This document shows, one piece after another, positions 8,714-16,608 of a DNA stretch of 64,000 nucleotides. Source of the DNA: a virus. The first letter of the stretch is position 1. Each line of letters begins with the position of its first letter. Made by a program: the position numbers and the translations under genes. The notes under the pieces were generated by a model. The model searched no databases. It was not told where the DNA came from and was given only the letters and a program-made list of their open reading frames with translations. The stretch spans positions 1 to 64,000 of the IMG/VR virus record IMGVR_UViG_3300028399_000005; one strand, written 5' to 3'.

Positions 8714-9618
8714 TGGAAAACATCCCTCAAGACTCGCTCTTGATCTCGTTCTCGCAATTCGCTCTTCTCGAACAGTGCGAGCGAAAATGGTTCTACAAGT
8801 ACATTCGCCTCATTCCCGAGCCGATCGAGGACTCGAAATACCTCGTCCTCGGGAAAGCACTGCACGGCGCTTTCGAACGCACCCTCGCCTTCCTCGCTGG
8901 GCAAGTCGCCACGACGAACGACGCGAAGAAAGCCTTCCTTGCAAGTCTCGAACGAACGCTCGAGGAAATCGAAGACGTGGACTCCGCCACGAGGAGCTTT
9001 GTCGAAGAACGTATTTTCACCGTCGTTCCGACGCTGACGTCGCTCGTGGCGAAGTACTCGCACGTGGCTCAAAGACAAGGGATCGAGAAATACGTCCAGT
9101 ACGAAGTGCCACGCGGGCTCTACGAGAAAAGCGCCCTCGACAGCATGCTCGTCCCATTGTTCGACGACGAGCGCAACGAGGTCATCGACTGGATTCGCCC
9201 AGAACGCGTCATTTTCCGCGGATACGTCGATCTTTTCACGTCAAAGGGCGACGTGATCGACTGGAAAACAGGGCGCCCCTCTCCGCAGAAAATCCAAAAA
9301 TACTCGAAACAAATCCAGACATACGCCTACGTGCTCCGAGAGCTCGGCGAAACCGTGCGGAGCGGGAAAGTCGTGTTCATCGAGAACGGGAGCGAAATCG
9401 ACGTCCCCGTCGACGAGGGCGTCTCTCGTCAAATCGCCGAGAAAGTGTTCCGAAGTCTCATCGACGCCTACGAGCGCCAAGTGCAACCACGCCTCTTCAA
9501 GAAGACAAAGAACGAGTTCGCCTGCAAGTGGTGCGGGTACGCATGGGTCTGTCAAGCCCAAACTTCAAAAACCCTTATCCCGCTTATTAGGAATGAAGCA
9601 CTCGGTGGTCTGTTATGA
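8713..9618 (+). CDS. PD-(D/E)XK nuclease, Cas4/RecB-like
   Basis: Single-strand exonuclease or end-processing nuclease. 301 residues. Motifs in order: SFSQFALLEQCERKWFYKY (14-32, first cysteine), GKALHGAFE (about 50), GYVDL (about 170), DWKTGRPS (about 180, the core D-x-K) and Q..TYAYVL. The C-terminus has CKWCGYAWVC, so with the N-terminal cysteine it can hold a 4Fe-4S cluster as in Cas4 and AddB. The ATG overlaps the clamp-loader TGA. The replication context favours recombination or end processing over CRISPR adaptation, and no cas1/cas2 is present. Confidence 0.9.
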   Translation: MENIPQDSLLISFSQFALLEQCERKWFYKYIRLIPEPIEDSKYLVLGKALHGAFERTLAFLAGQVATTNDAKKAFLASLERTLEEIEDVDSATRSFVEERIFTVVPTLTSLVAKYSHVAQRQGIEKYVQYEVPRGLYEKSALDSMLVPLFDDERNEVIDWIRPERVIFRGYVDLFTSKGDVIDWKTGRPSPQKIQKYSKQIQTYAYVLRELGETVRSGKVVFIENGSEIDVPVDEGVSRQIAEKVFRSLIDAYERQVQPRLFKKTKNEFACKWCGYAWVCQAQTSKTLIPLIRNEALGGLL

Positions 9619-10073
9619 AGCCGTACTATGTTGGTAACATACGATTGTCTCTCGCCGTCCGAGAAGAGCGCGAAGAAAAATTCAGTTGCGCGTTCGCAAC
9701 AGACTTTGACGGAATCACAGCTAACGACATTGAGAAACTTCTTGATCACTACGAGAACAAATGGGGAAAACAAGTCGACTTCTTGCTCTCTAAGTTCATC
9801 AAGGATATGTACCCCGTCTCCGTGAACGTCAATATGTCCATGACCGTGATCCCGTTCATGAACAAGAAATCCAAGAGAAGAGCCCTCAAACTCACGTCCA
9901 AGCGGAAAGACAGCGAAGAGCTGGGAATGTCCACGATCATGATCGGCTCGCTCGTCCAAGACGCTTTCGACGAACTGCGAGAAACGTTCAGAAGGCACAT
10001 AGACATTCTCGACAACTTCATGTATGCAGGCGTGGACGTCGAAGGCGCTGACAGCCTCTTCGACATGGCATAG
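9615..10073 (+). CDS. Hypothetical protein, 152 aa
   Basis: Soluble alpha/beta protein whose ATG overlaps the nuclease stop (ATGA). No conserved motif recognised. The operon position suggests a role in replication or recombination; nothing in the sequence itself shows this. Confidence 0.75.
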   Translation: MKPYYVGNIRLSLAVREEREEKFSCAFATDFDGITANDIEKLLDHYENKWGKQVDFLLSKFIKDMYPVSVNVNMSMTVIPFMNKKSKRRALKLTSKRKDSEELGMSTIMIGSLVQDAFDELRETFRRHIDILDNFMYAGVDVEGADSLFDMA

Positions 10074-10076
10074 CCC

Positions 10077-10086
10077 CGTTATTACG
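10077..10086 (+). promoter_or_regulatory. P2-like palindrome CGTTATTACG
   Basis: Symmetric with flanking C/G (CCGTTATTACGG). Followed by GCTTTTATTC, a TATA candidate; transcription would start near 10126. Confidence 0.5.
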
Positions 10087-10360
10087 GCGCGAAATGCTTT
10101 TATTCTTCCCTTGCGAACCATATCTTGCGAGCAACGAGAGAGACAATATTAGTTGTGGCCTTTAACTATTTTTCGTCTCGTGGTGCTTCGCCCTCGTTGC
10201 TCGTGCTCCCTCCCCCATCTATCATTCCCAAGTCCCTCGTCGTCGCCTTCTCCTTCCCCGCCTTTTCTCCTTTTTCCGTAAAAACCGCTCTTTTATGCGA
10301 TACATTAATAATATTCCGCAAAAAATATTCAAGCGCAAAACGAAGCAAAGGTAATGCCGT
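10087..10360. other. Long pyrimidine-rich leader, coding unclear
   Basis: About 270 nt between a P2-like site and the next gene, C/T-rich on the plus strand. A plus-strand frame from a TTG at 10125 to 10364 (79 aa, hydrophobic) would be leaderless and overlap the next ATG by ATGA, but its composition is unlike neighbouring genes. I treat it as an untranslated leader, with a small gene as an alternative. Confidence 0.35.
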
Positions 10361-10762
10361 ATGAGTGGAAACGTAGTTGTAAAAATCGCTTTGAACCAAG
10401 ACGTCAGCCTTAGGGACGCCGACAATGACGTGTATGTTTTGAGGGCAGGGAAGTACCATGCAACCGACCCGCAAATCGCTCAATTATTGCTCACCAAGGT
10501 AGCGAGCGGGGTAAAGTTCGTAACAAAGCCCGCAGAAGCCGAGGAAGCAAAGAAATACCCGAAACTCGTCCTCGGCGACGGCAACAGATTGAAAGTCCTC
10601 GAATCCAGCCCGCAATTGCAAGCCGAGCTTGCCACAAGCCCCCAAGAAACACCCCCAAAAGAAGAAGCAACGGCGCCCCCAGGCCAGAGACAAACCCAAG
10701 AACAAGCACCCAACACCCAGCAAGTCGCCCCTACAGCCCCTTCCGAAGAGGCAAAAAAGTAG
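10361..10762 (+). CDS. Small protein with P/Q-rich tail, 133 aa
   Basis: The N-terminal 80 residues look globular (beta-rich, with YVLRAGKYHATDP and DPQIAQLLL). The remainder is low complexity, rich in proline, glutamine, alanine and glutamate. Such tails occur in virion and scaffold-like proteins, but the function is not known. Stop and next start are 2 nt apart. Confidence 0.75.
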   Translation: MSGNVVVKIALNQDVSLRDADNDVYVLRAGKYHATDPQIAQLLLTKVASGVKFVTKPAEAEEAKKYPKLVLGDGNRLKVLESSPQLQAELATSPQETPPKEEATAPPGQRQTQEQAPNTQQVAPTAPSEEAKK

Positions 10763-10764
10763 AA

Positions 10765-10947
10765 GTGGCGATCAAGGGGATCGCCGAGAACCAAACGCTC
10801 GTTGTCTCGGAGCGAAAGCTTCTCGAGCAACAAGAACGGCTGATCCGCCGACAAGCGATCCTCGCGAACGAAATAATCGACCTAAAACGTCTCATCGACC
10901 AAGTGTCGAAAACGCTCGTCGAGCAACGGTCGACGAAAAAAGATTAG
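10765..10947 (+). CDS. Coiled-coil microprotein, 60 aa
   Basis: Starts at GTG 10765, directly after the previous stop. Heptad-like leucine/isoleucine spacing through residues 14-52 predicts a single coiled coil ending in a basic tail. The tight linkage to the neighbour suggests co-translation and perhaps a shared complex. Confidence 0.65.
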   Translation: MAIKGIAENQTLVVSERKLLEQQERLIRRQAILANEIIDLKRLIDQVSKTLVEQRSTKKD

Positions 10948-11025
10948 CGATTTCTTAGGCGTTTAAGAAAACAATTTTTAAGCTTTTTTCTCGAAGGAAC
11001 AATAGACATTCTACGGAGTGTTTCC

Positions 11026-11859
11026 ATGCAAGGAGAAGAAGACAATCTACAGCAAGCAAAAGATTCTCGTGCGCAACAATCGGACGAAATCCTCGAGCTC
11101 GCCCTCGACCAGATCCGTGGCGAGGACGGTGAGGACGAAAAAGAAATTGTGCTCTCGGGCGACGAGATCATCGAGAAGCTCTTCGACATCCAACAGACCA
11201 CGACCGACCAGTACATCATGGTCGTGCGGGAGCTCAAGCAAACCGTCGCCCTCATACGGGACTTCATCGAGAAAGCCGACACGAGCAACGAACGCCTGTT
11301 CGAGGTCATAAGCACCATGAAGGACGAGCTCAACACGAACGTCGTCAGAATCCTCGACTCGGTCGTGAACATGCTCTCGGAGCTCACGGTCTTGTCGGGG
11401 AGCATCTCGCAAAAAGTCGACGAGCTCGCTGGCACAAAAGACCTCGGCGCCCCCGACGAGGGCGACCCGCTATGGACGGTCGGGCAAAAAATGATCATCG
11501 ACGCCCTCGCAAAGATCCACTCGATCCTCAGCGGAAGGCCTGGGAGCGAGTTCGTCGAAGCGCTTAACGACTACGCGATCAAGACAGTCGGGAGCGGGCG
11601 GAAAGTCGACGAGCACTTCAACCGCTGGCAACAAGAGCGATTCTTTGCCGAGTTCGTGCTCGACGTTGCGAAGCGCTACAACTACCCCGACCAAGTCGTC
11701 CCGATCTTGCTCGCTTTCGTCGTCGCTTTCATCGCCTTGCGGACGAGGACACCGCTCTTCGCTTCGACGGGGCTTTCCGTGGCGATCGAGAAGTACATCG
11801 CTTCGAACGTTCGAATCGATAAAAAAGAAGAAGGGGAAAAGGCGGGAGAGGATCAGTAG
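11026..11859 (+). CDS. Helical protein with C-terminal membrane segment, 277 aa
   Basis: Acidic N-terminus, a long helical and coiled-coil central region (about 30-140), then a hydrophobic stretch VVPILLAFVVAFIAL (about 225-240) and a basic C-terminus. A GGAG ribosome site lies 8 nt upstream of the ATG; a TATA-like ATTTTTAAGC lies about 45 nt upstream, with no P1 or P2 element, as for virion genes. A structural or lysis role is possible; family not recognised. Confidence 0.75.
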   Translation: MQGEEDNLQQAKDSRAQQSDEILELALDQIRGEDGEDEKEIVLSGDEIIEKLFDIQQTTTDQYIMVVRELKQTVALIRDFIEKADTSNERLFEVISTMKDELNTNVVRILDSVVNMLSELTVLSGSISQKVDELAGTKDLGAPDEGDPLWTVGQKMIIDALAKIHSILSGRPGSEFVEALNDYAIKTVGSGRKVDEHFNRWQQERFFAEFVLDVAKRYNYPDQVVPILLAFVVAFIALRTRTPLFASTGLSVAIEKYIASNVRIDKKEEGEKAGEDQ

Positions 11860-12044
11860 CGATTGTTGCACCACTCGCACGGGGCGTCCCCTATGCAGAG
11901 GCAACAATCAAGGCGCTCTTGGGAGCGCCAATATAACCGCCTGCACGAGTGCCCGCAAGCGTAGCATCTTTTGACCCGTCTGCGGTACCGCAACGGCTCA
12001 GAAAAGATATAGCTATACGATCCAGATAGCAAATCGGTCGTCAT
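11853..12044 (-). CDS. Cysteine-rich zinc protein, 63 aa
   Basis: The ATG at 12044 ends a P1 promoter. The C-terminal half carries CYACGHSC, CCLC and CEWC, enough for two zinc sites, among many arginines. It overlaps the convergent gene by 7 nt. Probably a nucleic-acid or protein-binding zinc finger made early. Confidence 0.8.
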   Translation of the reverse strand: MTTDLLSGSYSYIFSEPLRYRRRVKRCYACGHSCRRLYWRSQERLDCCLCIGDAPCEWCNNRY

Positions 12045-12084
12045 CAAGATATTATAGTATATTAGAATATTTAATTTTTGTGGT
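12042..12084 (-). promoter_or_regulatory. P1 promoter, leaderless
   Basis: Minus strand ACCACAAAAATTAAATATTC followed by the CTATAATATCTTGATG block. Confidence 0.7.
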
Positions 12085-12117
12085 AAAAAATGTGGCGGGG
12101 AAGCGAGGCTGGGGGTG

Positions 12118-12390
12118 TTAGTGAGAGACGACTTCAACATATACCATGTCCCCGACCCCAGCGGGGGTTACGGGGAGCCATTCGATTATTGGCATGTTAA
12201 ATACTTGCAGGGCTTCTGCAAGCTTTTTCTTCGCCTCGTCGATTCTGTCGGGGCTGACCATGACCCCGACTTGGAGCCTCTCCGAATTAGGATCGGCTAA
12301 ATCTGTCCGTATGAGCACCGCATGAGCTGGTGCTCGGATGTATCGCATGAGAAATTTTTCAACACGTTGATAGGCGTATTCGTTTGTCAT
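12118..12390 (-). CDS. Hypothetical protein, 90 aa, next to AcrIII-1
   Basis: Small alpha/beta protein, leaderless from a P1 promoter, lying directly downstream of the ring nuclease gene with its own promoter. No family recognised. The regulatory class and neighbour make it a candidate anti-defence protein; that is guilt by association only. Confidence 0.8.
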   Translation of the reverse strand: MTNEYAYQRVEKFLMRYIRAPAHAVLIRTDLADPNSERLQVGVMVSPDRIDEAKKKLAEALQVFNMPIIEWLPVTPAGVGDMVYVEVVSH

Positions 12391-12430
12391 CAATATAATA
12401 TACGTAAGGGTATTATATAAAGGTTGTGGT
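12388..12430 (-). promoter_or_regulatory. P1 promoter, leaderless
   Basis: ACCACAACCTTTATATAATA then a CGTATATTATATTGATG block on the minus strand. Confidence 0.8.
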
Positions 12431-12515
12431 AAAGGTAAGAAGCGAAACGAAAATATGGACAGGCTTGCTAAAAAAGAAAAAAAGAAGAAGGAAGGCGGAG
12501 AAGGCGCTGGGCGCT

Positions 12516-12836
12516 TTACGCGACCCTTTCGAGAAGACCGAGGTCGTACCCGATCTCCTCGAGCTCCTCGACGGAGTTTATGACAACCCCTTCGGGGAGC
12601 CTTCTCTTGAGCTTGAAGACCAGGGCTTTGTCCCCAGTCTCCATGGCTATTTGGAGACGATTCGCTGGGACTTCGATGCCCAGCAACTTCGTGAGGGCTT
12701 CCGCCGTGGCAACATGCCCGACGGCGCTCTCAAACCCGCCCGCAAGGAGCTCACGGGCGTCTTCCACGCTTATGGGGGAGAACTTGTATTCTCCCCAAGC
12801 GGTGATGATCGGGGCGTTCAACACGTAGATCGTCAT
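12516..12836 (-). CDS. AcrIII-1 family ring nuclease (DUF1874)
   Basis: Predicted viral enzyme that degrades cyclic tetra-adenylate (cA4), the messenger made by type III CRISPR complexes, so host accessory nucleases are not switched on. 106 residues, the usual size. It shows the family pattern: YVLNAPI start, SAVGHVATAEALTKLLG (37-53, with the histidine at 41 matching the catalytic position), PANR, ETGDKAL and KRRLPEGVVI. The ATG ends a P1 promoter, so it should be leaderless and expressed with the other P1 genes. Known relatives are spread through archaeal viruses (for example SIRV1 gp29). It implies that the host, or co-resident elements, carry type III immunity. Confidence 0.92.
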   Translation of the reverse strand: MTIYVLNAPIITAWGEYKFSPISVEDARELLAGGFESAVGHVATAEALTKLLGIEVPANRLQIAMETGDKALVFKLKRRLPEGVVINSVEELEEIGYDLGLLERVA

Positions 12837-12876
12837 CAATACATATTATGTGATGATATTATATAAAGGTTGTGGT
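12834..12876 (-). promoter_or_regulatory. P1 promoter of AcrIII-1
   Basis: ACCACAACCTTTATATAATA on the minus strand, TATTGATG at the start codon. Confidence 0.8.
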
Positions 12877-12887
12877 GCACGAATAGT

Positions 12888-12897
12888 AGTTATAACG
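12888..12897 (+). promoter_or_regulatory. P2 palindrome AGTTATAACG
   Basis: Followed by AGTTCAAAAACG as TATA box and the ATG at 12938. It lies back to back with the AcrIII-1 promoter. Confidence 0.65.
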
Positions 12898-12937
12898 GCG
12901 GGAATAGTTCAAAAACGAATCGGAGCAATCAAAGCAT

Positions 12938-13360
12938 ATGACGCGAGAAAAACCGTCAGCACTGAAAGGGGCGATCGTTGCATATTGCAACATTTGCCTG
13001 CACCCGCTAATGTTCTCGAGAAGGCTCACGAAGTTCTGCCATGCATGCGGGAACGTGATAGACGAATCAGATATTACCCTTGAAAAGCCTGTTTTTCAAC
13101 CGAAAACAGCGTTACCGCCATCAATACAAGAACTTTATGTAACCGATTTCGTCGCCACACTCGGGCATCTATTACGAATCGGTACTACGGGAATTCATCA
13201 TCTTGGTTTCAAGCTTTCAAGATACAAGCTCACGGAGATCAAGAAAATTAAATCAAAAGTGCGAAAGAACGACGCTGAGCTCGTCCTCAAGCTTGGTTTC
13301 ACGAACAAGGAGCTTCTAAAGGCTCAAAACGCCCTCAGCGTACTAACCATCACGGAGTGA
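12938..13360 (+). CDS. Zinc-ribbon protein, 140 aa
   Basis: CNICL (about 17) and CHACG (about 34) form an N-terminal zinc ribbon like those of transcription or translation factors. The C-terminal 70 residues are helical and lysine-rich and may hold a helix-turn-helix (GFKLSRYKLTEIKKIKS). P2 drives it, and a GGAGTGATC site links the next gene. A viral transcription factor is a reasonable guess, not shown. Confidence 0.75.
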   Translation: MTREKPSALKGAIVAYCNICLHPLMFSRRLTKFCHACGNVIDESDITLEKPVFQPKTALPPSIQELYVTDFVATLGHLLRIGTTGIHHLGFKLSRYKLTEIKKIKSKVRKNDAELVLKLGFTNKELLKAQNALSVLTITE

Positions 13361-13367
13361 TCAGTGA

Positions 13368-13883
13368 ATGGACGAGAGTATCGATCCAGAGGAACTGCTG
13401 TTCAATTTCTCAGATATGGATATAGACATGGCTCATCGTGTTGAAGACAACCCGTCAAAGTACGTCAAGTTAGTCTCGAAATTCTCCGTTGATTTCTTCA
13501 TTGACCCTAAGATGTGGGCCTTCCCGCTATCGATCGAGTTCAACTACGCAAAGCGCGACCGCGACGACGAGGCCGAGCGAAGAAAGCCGTACTACATGAC
13601 GTTCGTGCTCTACATCACGATCCTTTGTTTCACGCTACGCTTCTCCCTCGAACAAGAAGAAAAAATCGTCGGAGACCTCAAGTGGGCGGTCTATTTGATT
13701 CTCGACTTCTACTATCGCGACGCTCTTGACAGGCTTGAAAGAGCCGACATTATCGCCGAGATTGCGAGAAACTGGGACGTCTCATACATCAAGGTTGCGA
13801 ACGCTTTCAGTGAGCTCAAGTATCACATCGAAGTCATGCGGAGAATGGATAAAATAAGGTATCGGCGGAAAAATAGGATTTAG
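13368..13883 (+). CDS. Hypothetical protein, 171 aa
   Basis: Acidic N-terminus, a hydrophobic centre (YYMTFVLYITILCFTLRFSL, about 82-101) that could be one membrane helix or a buried core, and a basic C-terminus (RYRRKNR). Ribosome site GGAGTGATC. Family not recognised. Confidence 0.75.
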   Translation: MDESIDPEELLFNFSDMDIDMAHRVEDNPSKYVKLVSKFSVDFFIDPKMWAFPLSIEFNYAKRDRDDEAERRKPYYMTFVLYITILCFTLRFSLEQEEKIVGDLKWAVYLILDFYYRDALDRLERADIIAEIARNWDVSYIKVANAFSELKYHIEVMRRMDKIRYRRKNRI

Positions 13884-13941
13884 TTTTTTACTCCCTTTCC
13901 TAAGAACTTTTTTAATTTTAAGGGCGGATTCTTTAACAAGC

Positions 13942-14637
13942 ATGAAAAAACTACGATCTATCGCCAAAAAAAGCAAGCAAAAAGACCCGCCCAGCCCGTT
14001 CGGGATCTTGGACGAAATTAGGGACGTAAAGAACCTCACGTTCGGCGACATCACGCGCCTCTTCTTCGAGCAGAACGTGCGCGAGCAAATCAAGATCTTC
14101 GGCGACCCAGAGTTCTTGAAATACCTCGTGATCTCGATCATCGTCTTGTACTTCAAGTCCGCCTGGGATGGTTTCGTGCAAGGAGACCTTCGAGCGGTCT
14201 TCGTCCTCGTCGTGCTTTTCGCCATCTACGTAGCCTTGCACGCGTTAAACCTCAAGGAAAAGCGATGGAAAGCGTCGCTCATGAAGTCGATCGTGAACTT
14301 CAAGTATTTCGTGGATCACGTCGACCCAGGGATTGCGAACCCCCACGAGAAAATGCAACACGCCGTGATCGCTCTCGCCGACGAGAACTCGCCCCTCGTG
14401 CGGGACTACGTGATCAAGCTCATTGCCACGTTCGGGCGGGAGCTCAAGGAAAACGTCGGCGACTTGAAGACCGAGCTCGACGAGACCGCCGAGATCGTGC
14501 GGGACATGAACGAGAAGATCCAAGACATCGTGTTGAACATCGACGTTGCTGACAGGGAGCTCGCCGAAAAGAGAGCGCAAACATTCGTCGACCTTGCGAA
14601 AAAAGAACTCGAAAAACGATTGTTTCCTAAGAGATAA
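13942..14637 (+). CDS. Membrane protein with long helical tail, 231 aa
   Basis: Basic N-terminus, two hydrophobic segments (about 54-68 and 78-96), then about 120 residues of charged amphipathic helix with coiled-coil character (region around ELKENVGDLKTELDETAEIV). It is expressed from a plain TATA box (TTTTTAATTTTA), the class used by virion genes. It could be a membrane-anchored virion or lysis component; unproven. Confidence 0.75.
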   Translation: MKKLRSIAKKSKQKDPPSPFGILDEIRDVKNLTFGDITRLFFEQNVREQIKIFGDPEFLKYLVISIIVLYFKSAWDGFVQGDLRAVFVLVVLFAIYVALHALNLKEKRWKASLMKSIVNFKYFVDHVDPGIANPHEKMQHAVIALADENSPLVRDYVIKLIATFGRELKENVGDLKTELDETAEIVRDMNEKIQDIVLNIDVADRELAEKRAQTFVDLAKKELEKRLFPKR

Positions 14638-14674
14638 TGAGAAAAAAAGAAGGGGGAGGAGGTCGTGGCGGGGA

Positions 14675-15079
14675 CTAAGAAGACGCCATGTCGATGACGC
14701 TCGACAAGACTTCGAGGTTGCATCGAACGGCGCGCTCGAGCCTCCAATGAAGAGGCTCGGAGTTGAGGATGTCGAGAAGCGATGCATAGATGATGCGTAG
14801 GCTCCTCGCGGAGAGGTTGTTGCGCCATTCGTCCATGCCTTCGACGTTGTAAAGAATGAAGTCGAAGGCGCTGTACATCCCCCCGTACATCATTCTCCCG
14901 TATGCGAGCATTTCGATTACTCGCACTGGGAGAAGTGCAAAGACTGCTGGGGGAATGTATAGGTAGATTCTGATTACTCTTTTTCCTCTCTCGTAAGCCA
15001 CGACGAACCCGATGTCGTGGCGATCTCCCGCCTCGCGGGAGAGATGATGATCGGGTAGATGCCTATCACAATATCTCAT
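14675..15079 (-). CDS. Hypothetical protein, 134 aa
   Basis: P1-driven, with a short leader holding TTGAGGAAGT before the ATG. The centre is hydrophobic (IYLYIPPAVFALLPVRVIEML). No family recognised. It is convergent with the membrane protein before it. Confidence 0.75.
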   Translation of the reverse strand: MRYCDRHLPDHHLSREAGDRHDIGFVVAYERGKRVIRIYLYIPPAVFALLPVRVIEMLAYGRMMYGGMYSAFDFILYNVEGMDEWRNNLSARSLRIIYASLLDILNSEPLHWRLERAVRCNLEVLSSVIDMASS

Positions 15080-15125
15080 ACTTCCTCAATATATTATAGG
15101 AAGTGGTAATATATAAAGGTTGTGA
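15077..15125 (-). promoter_or_regulatory. P1 promoter with short leader
   Basis: Minus strand ACAACCTTTATATATTACC, then CCTATAATATATTGAGGAAG; the SD-like GAGG adds a few leader bases. Confidence 0.8.
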
Positions 15126-15271
15126 TTTAGGTAAGAATAGTTGCGACGTCCGATTATCCGCGATCACGGCTTCGACGGGACGCCACGAGCGCCCTTAAAG
15201 TCGAAAAATTCGCCGAAAAACTGCGCAAAGTATATAAATGAACCCCCGCGCAAAAACAAAGTGAGACGCTT

Positions 15272-16576
15272 ATGAGCAGACTTCTACAGCAGAACCGTGC
15301 AAAGCCGAAGCCCACACAAAAACAGCTATTGGGAATTATCAAGCGTCTCGATACTTCAAAAATTAAATCCATTAAAGAGCTTCTACCGAAAAACCTCGAG
15401 GACGTCTACAAAGACCCCCTCGCACCACCGATCGACGAGCTCGACCCGAAAACAATGAGGCTCGTCCCAGGAATCGCTTCTCTCATGGTGCAAGACCGAG
15501 AAGGGGACATCATCGTCCCGAGAGCATTCGTCCGATCGCTACCGACGTACATGAAGAACCCCGTCTTACGCTACAACCACGAAAACGGGACAGTCATCGG
15601 GCGAGTCCTCTTCGCATGGGTCGATGACGACGGTCTCAACATCATCGCCGAGATCGCCCGTGGCGTGAACGAGGACGACCTTCCAGAGAAGATCTGGAAC
15701 CTAATCAAGCAACGTATGCTCCGAGCGTTCTCGATCATGGGCGCCGTAAACGACTACGAGTACCTCGAGGACTCCGAGTACGGGGGGTACCTCATCAAAG
15801 ACCTCGAACTCATGGAGATCTCGGTCGTGGACATCCCAGCGAACCAAGAAGCTCTTTTCAGTGTGCTCGAGCGAAGTATCGAACTCAAACGCAAAATGAG
15901 CAAAAAGAAAGGTGAGAAAATGACAAAAGTCGAAAAAGACGCAAGCGTCGAACCTACTCCCACTGAGCCTCAACAAGCGCCTGTCATCGAGGAACAAGTC
16001 ATCGAACAGGCGCAAGCCGAGGAAGCTCCCGTCGCTCAAGAGACGACCGAAATGCCACAAGACGCTCAACAAGAAAGCGAGGCACCCGTCGAGCTTTCAA
16101 GCGAGCAAGAACAAGCACTGCTCGCAAGCATCTTGTCGCAAGTCGTCGAGCAACAAGAGCGCCTCGTCGAGGAGAACAGGCAAACGCGGGAACAACTCGC
16201 CGAACTGCGGGAATTGCTTGCACAGCAACAAGCACAGCAAGCACAACCCCAGATCGCCGAGGTAAGCGCTTCCGCAAAGCCCGAAACAAAGAAAGAAACC
16301 GAAACAGAGCCCGAAGCGGTAAAAACACCGCAAACAGTCAAATCCCAGCTACTCGGAGAACTCGTCATCGTGTCAAAGAAAGAGCTACAGCAACTCGTCG
16401 AACAAGCCGTCGAGAAGCGCCTCGCAAACCTCAATATCGAGAAGAACGTTTCAACCGTCGTTCGGAAAGCCGTGGACTCTGGCGCAATCCAACACGAAAT
16501 CGTGCCGTCCCGTAGCGAAACAGAAGCCGTCGGGCTGTCCAAGGCAATAGAGCTCATGTTCACTCGCCGAGAGTGA
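15272..16576 (+). CDS. Prohead protease fused to scaffold
   Basis: Builds and matures the capsid shell. Residues about 60-205 form an HK97/S78-type prohead protease: TMRLVPGIASLMVQDREGD, YNHEN with the catalytic His103, RAFSIMG with Ser154, and LMEISVVDIPANQEA. The rest (210-434) is a glutamine- and glutamate-rich coiled-coil scaffold that is normally removed before DNA fills the head. A strong GGTGAG site and an in-frame ATG at 15920 could start a separate scaffold protein. The promoter is a plain AGTATATAAATG TATA box. The major capsid gene follows after 32 nt. Confidence 0.93.
   Translation: MSRLLQQNRAKPKPTQKQLLGIIKRLDTSKIKSIKELLPKNLEDVYKDPLAPPIDELDPKTMRLVPGIASLMVQDREGDIIVPRAFVRSLPTYMKNPVLRYNHENGTVIGRVLFAWVDDDGLNIIAEIARGVNEDDLPEKIWNLIKQRMLRAFSIMGAVNDYEYLEDSEYGGYLIKDLELMEISVVDIPANQEALFSVLERSIELKRKMSKKKGEKMTKVEKDASVEPTPTEPQQAPVIEEQVIEQAQAEEAPVAQETTEMPQDAQQESEAPVELSSEQEQALLASILSQVVEQQERLVEENRQTREQLAELRELLAQQQAQQAQPQIAEVSASAKPETKKETETEPEAVKTPQTVKSQLLGELVIVSKKELQQLVEQAVEKRLANLNIEKNVSTVVRKAVDSGAIQHEIVPSRSETEAVGLSKAIELMFTRRE
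15920..16576 (+). CDS. Possible nested scaffold protein, internal start
   Basis: AAAGGTGAGAAA precedes an ATG at codon 217 of the protease gene, in the same frame. Translation here would give a 218-residue scaffold without the protease, like the nested Nu3 scaffold in the C gene of phage lambda. The site could be chance, but it falls exactly at the domain boundary. Confidence 0.5.
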   Translation: MTKVEKDASVEPTPTEPQQAPVIEEQVIEQAQAEEAPVAQETTEMPQDAQQESEAPVELSSEQEQALLASILSQVVEQQERLVEENRQTREQLAELRELLAQQQAQQAQPQIAEVSASAKPETKKETETEPEAVKTPQTVKSQLLGELVIVSKKELQQLVEQAVEKRLANLNIEKNVSTVVRKAVDSGAIQHEIVPSRSETEAVGLSKAIELMFTRRE

Positions 16577-16608
16577 GGAACACAACCAAAAAGGAGTGAG
16601 AAAGAAAA

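Noticed and set aside
10125-10364. 79-aa hydrophobic frame from a TTG
   Set aside because: Promoter position and ATGA overlap are tempting, but the composition is unlike a gene here; kept only as an alternative.
10166-10483. 105-aa minus-strand frame
   Set aside because: Overlaps the start of the convincing plus-strand gene at 10361 and has no promoter.
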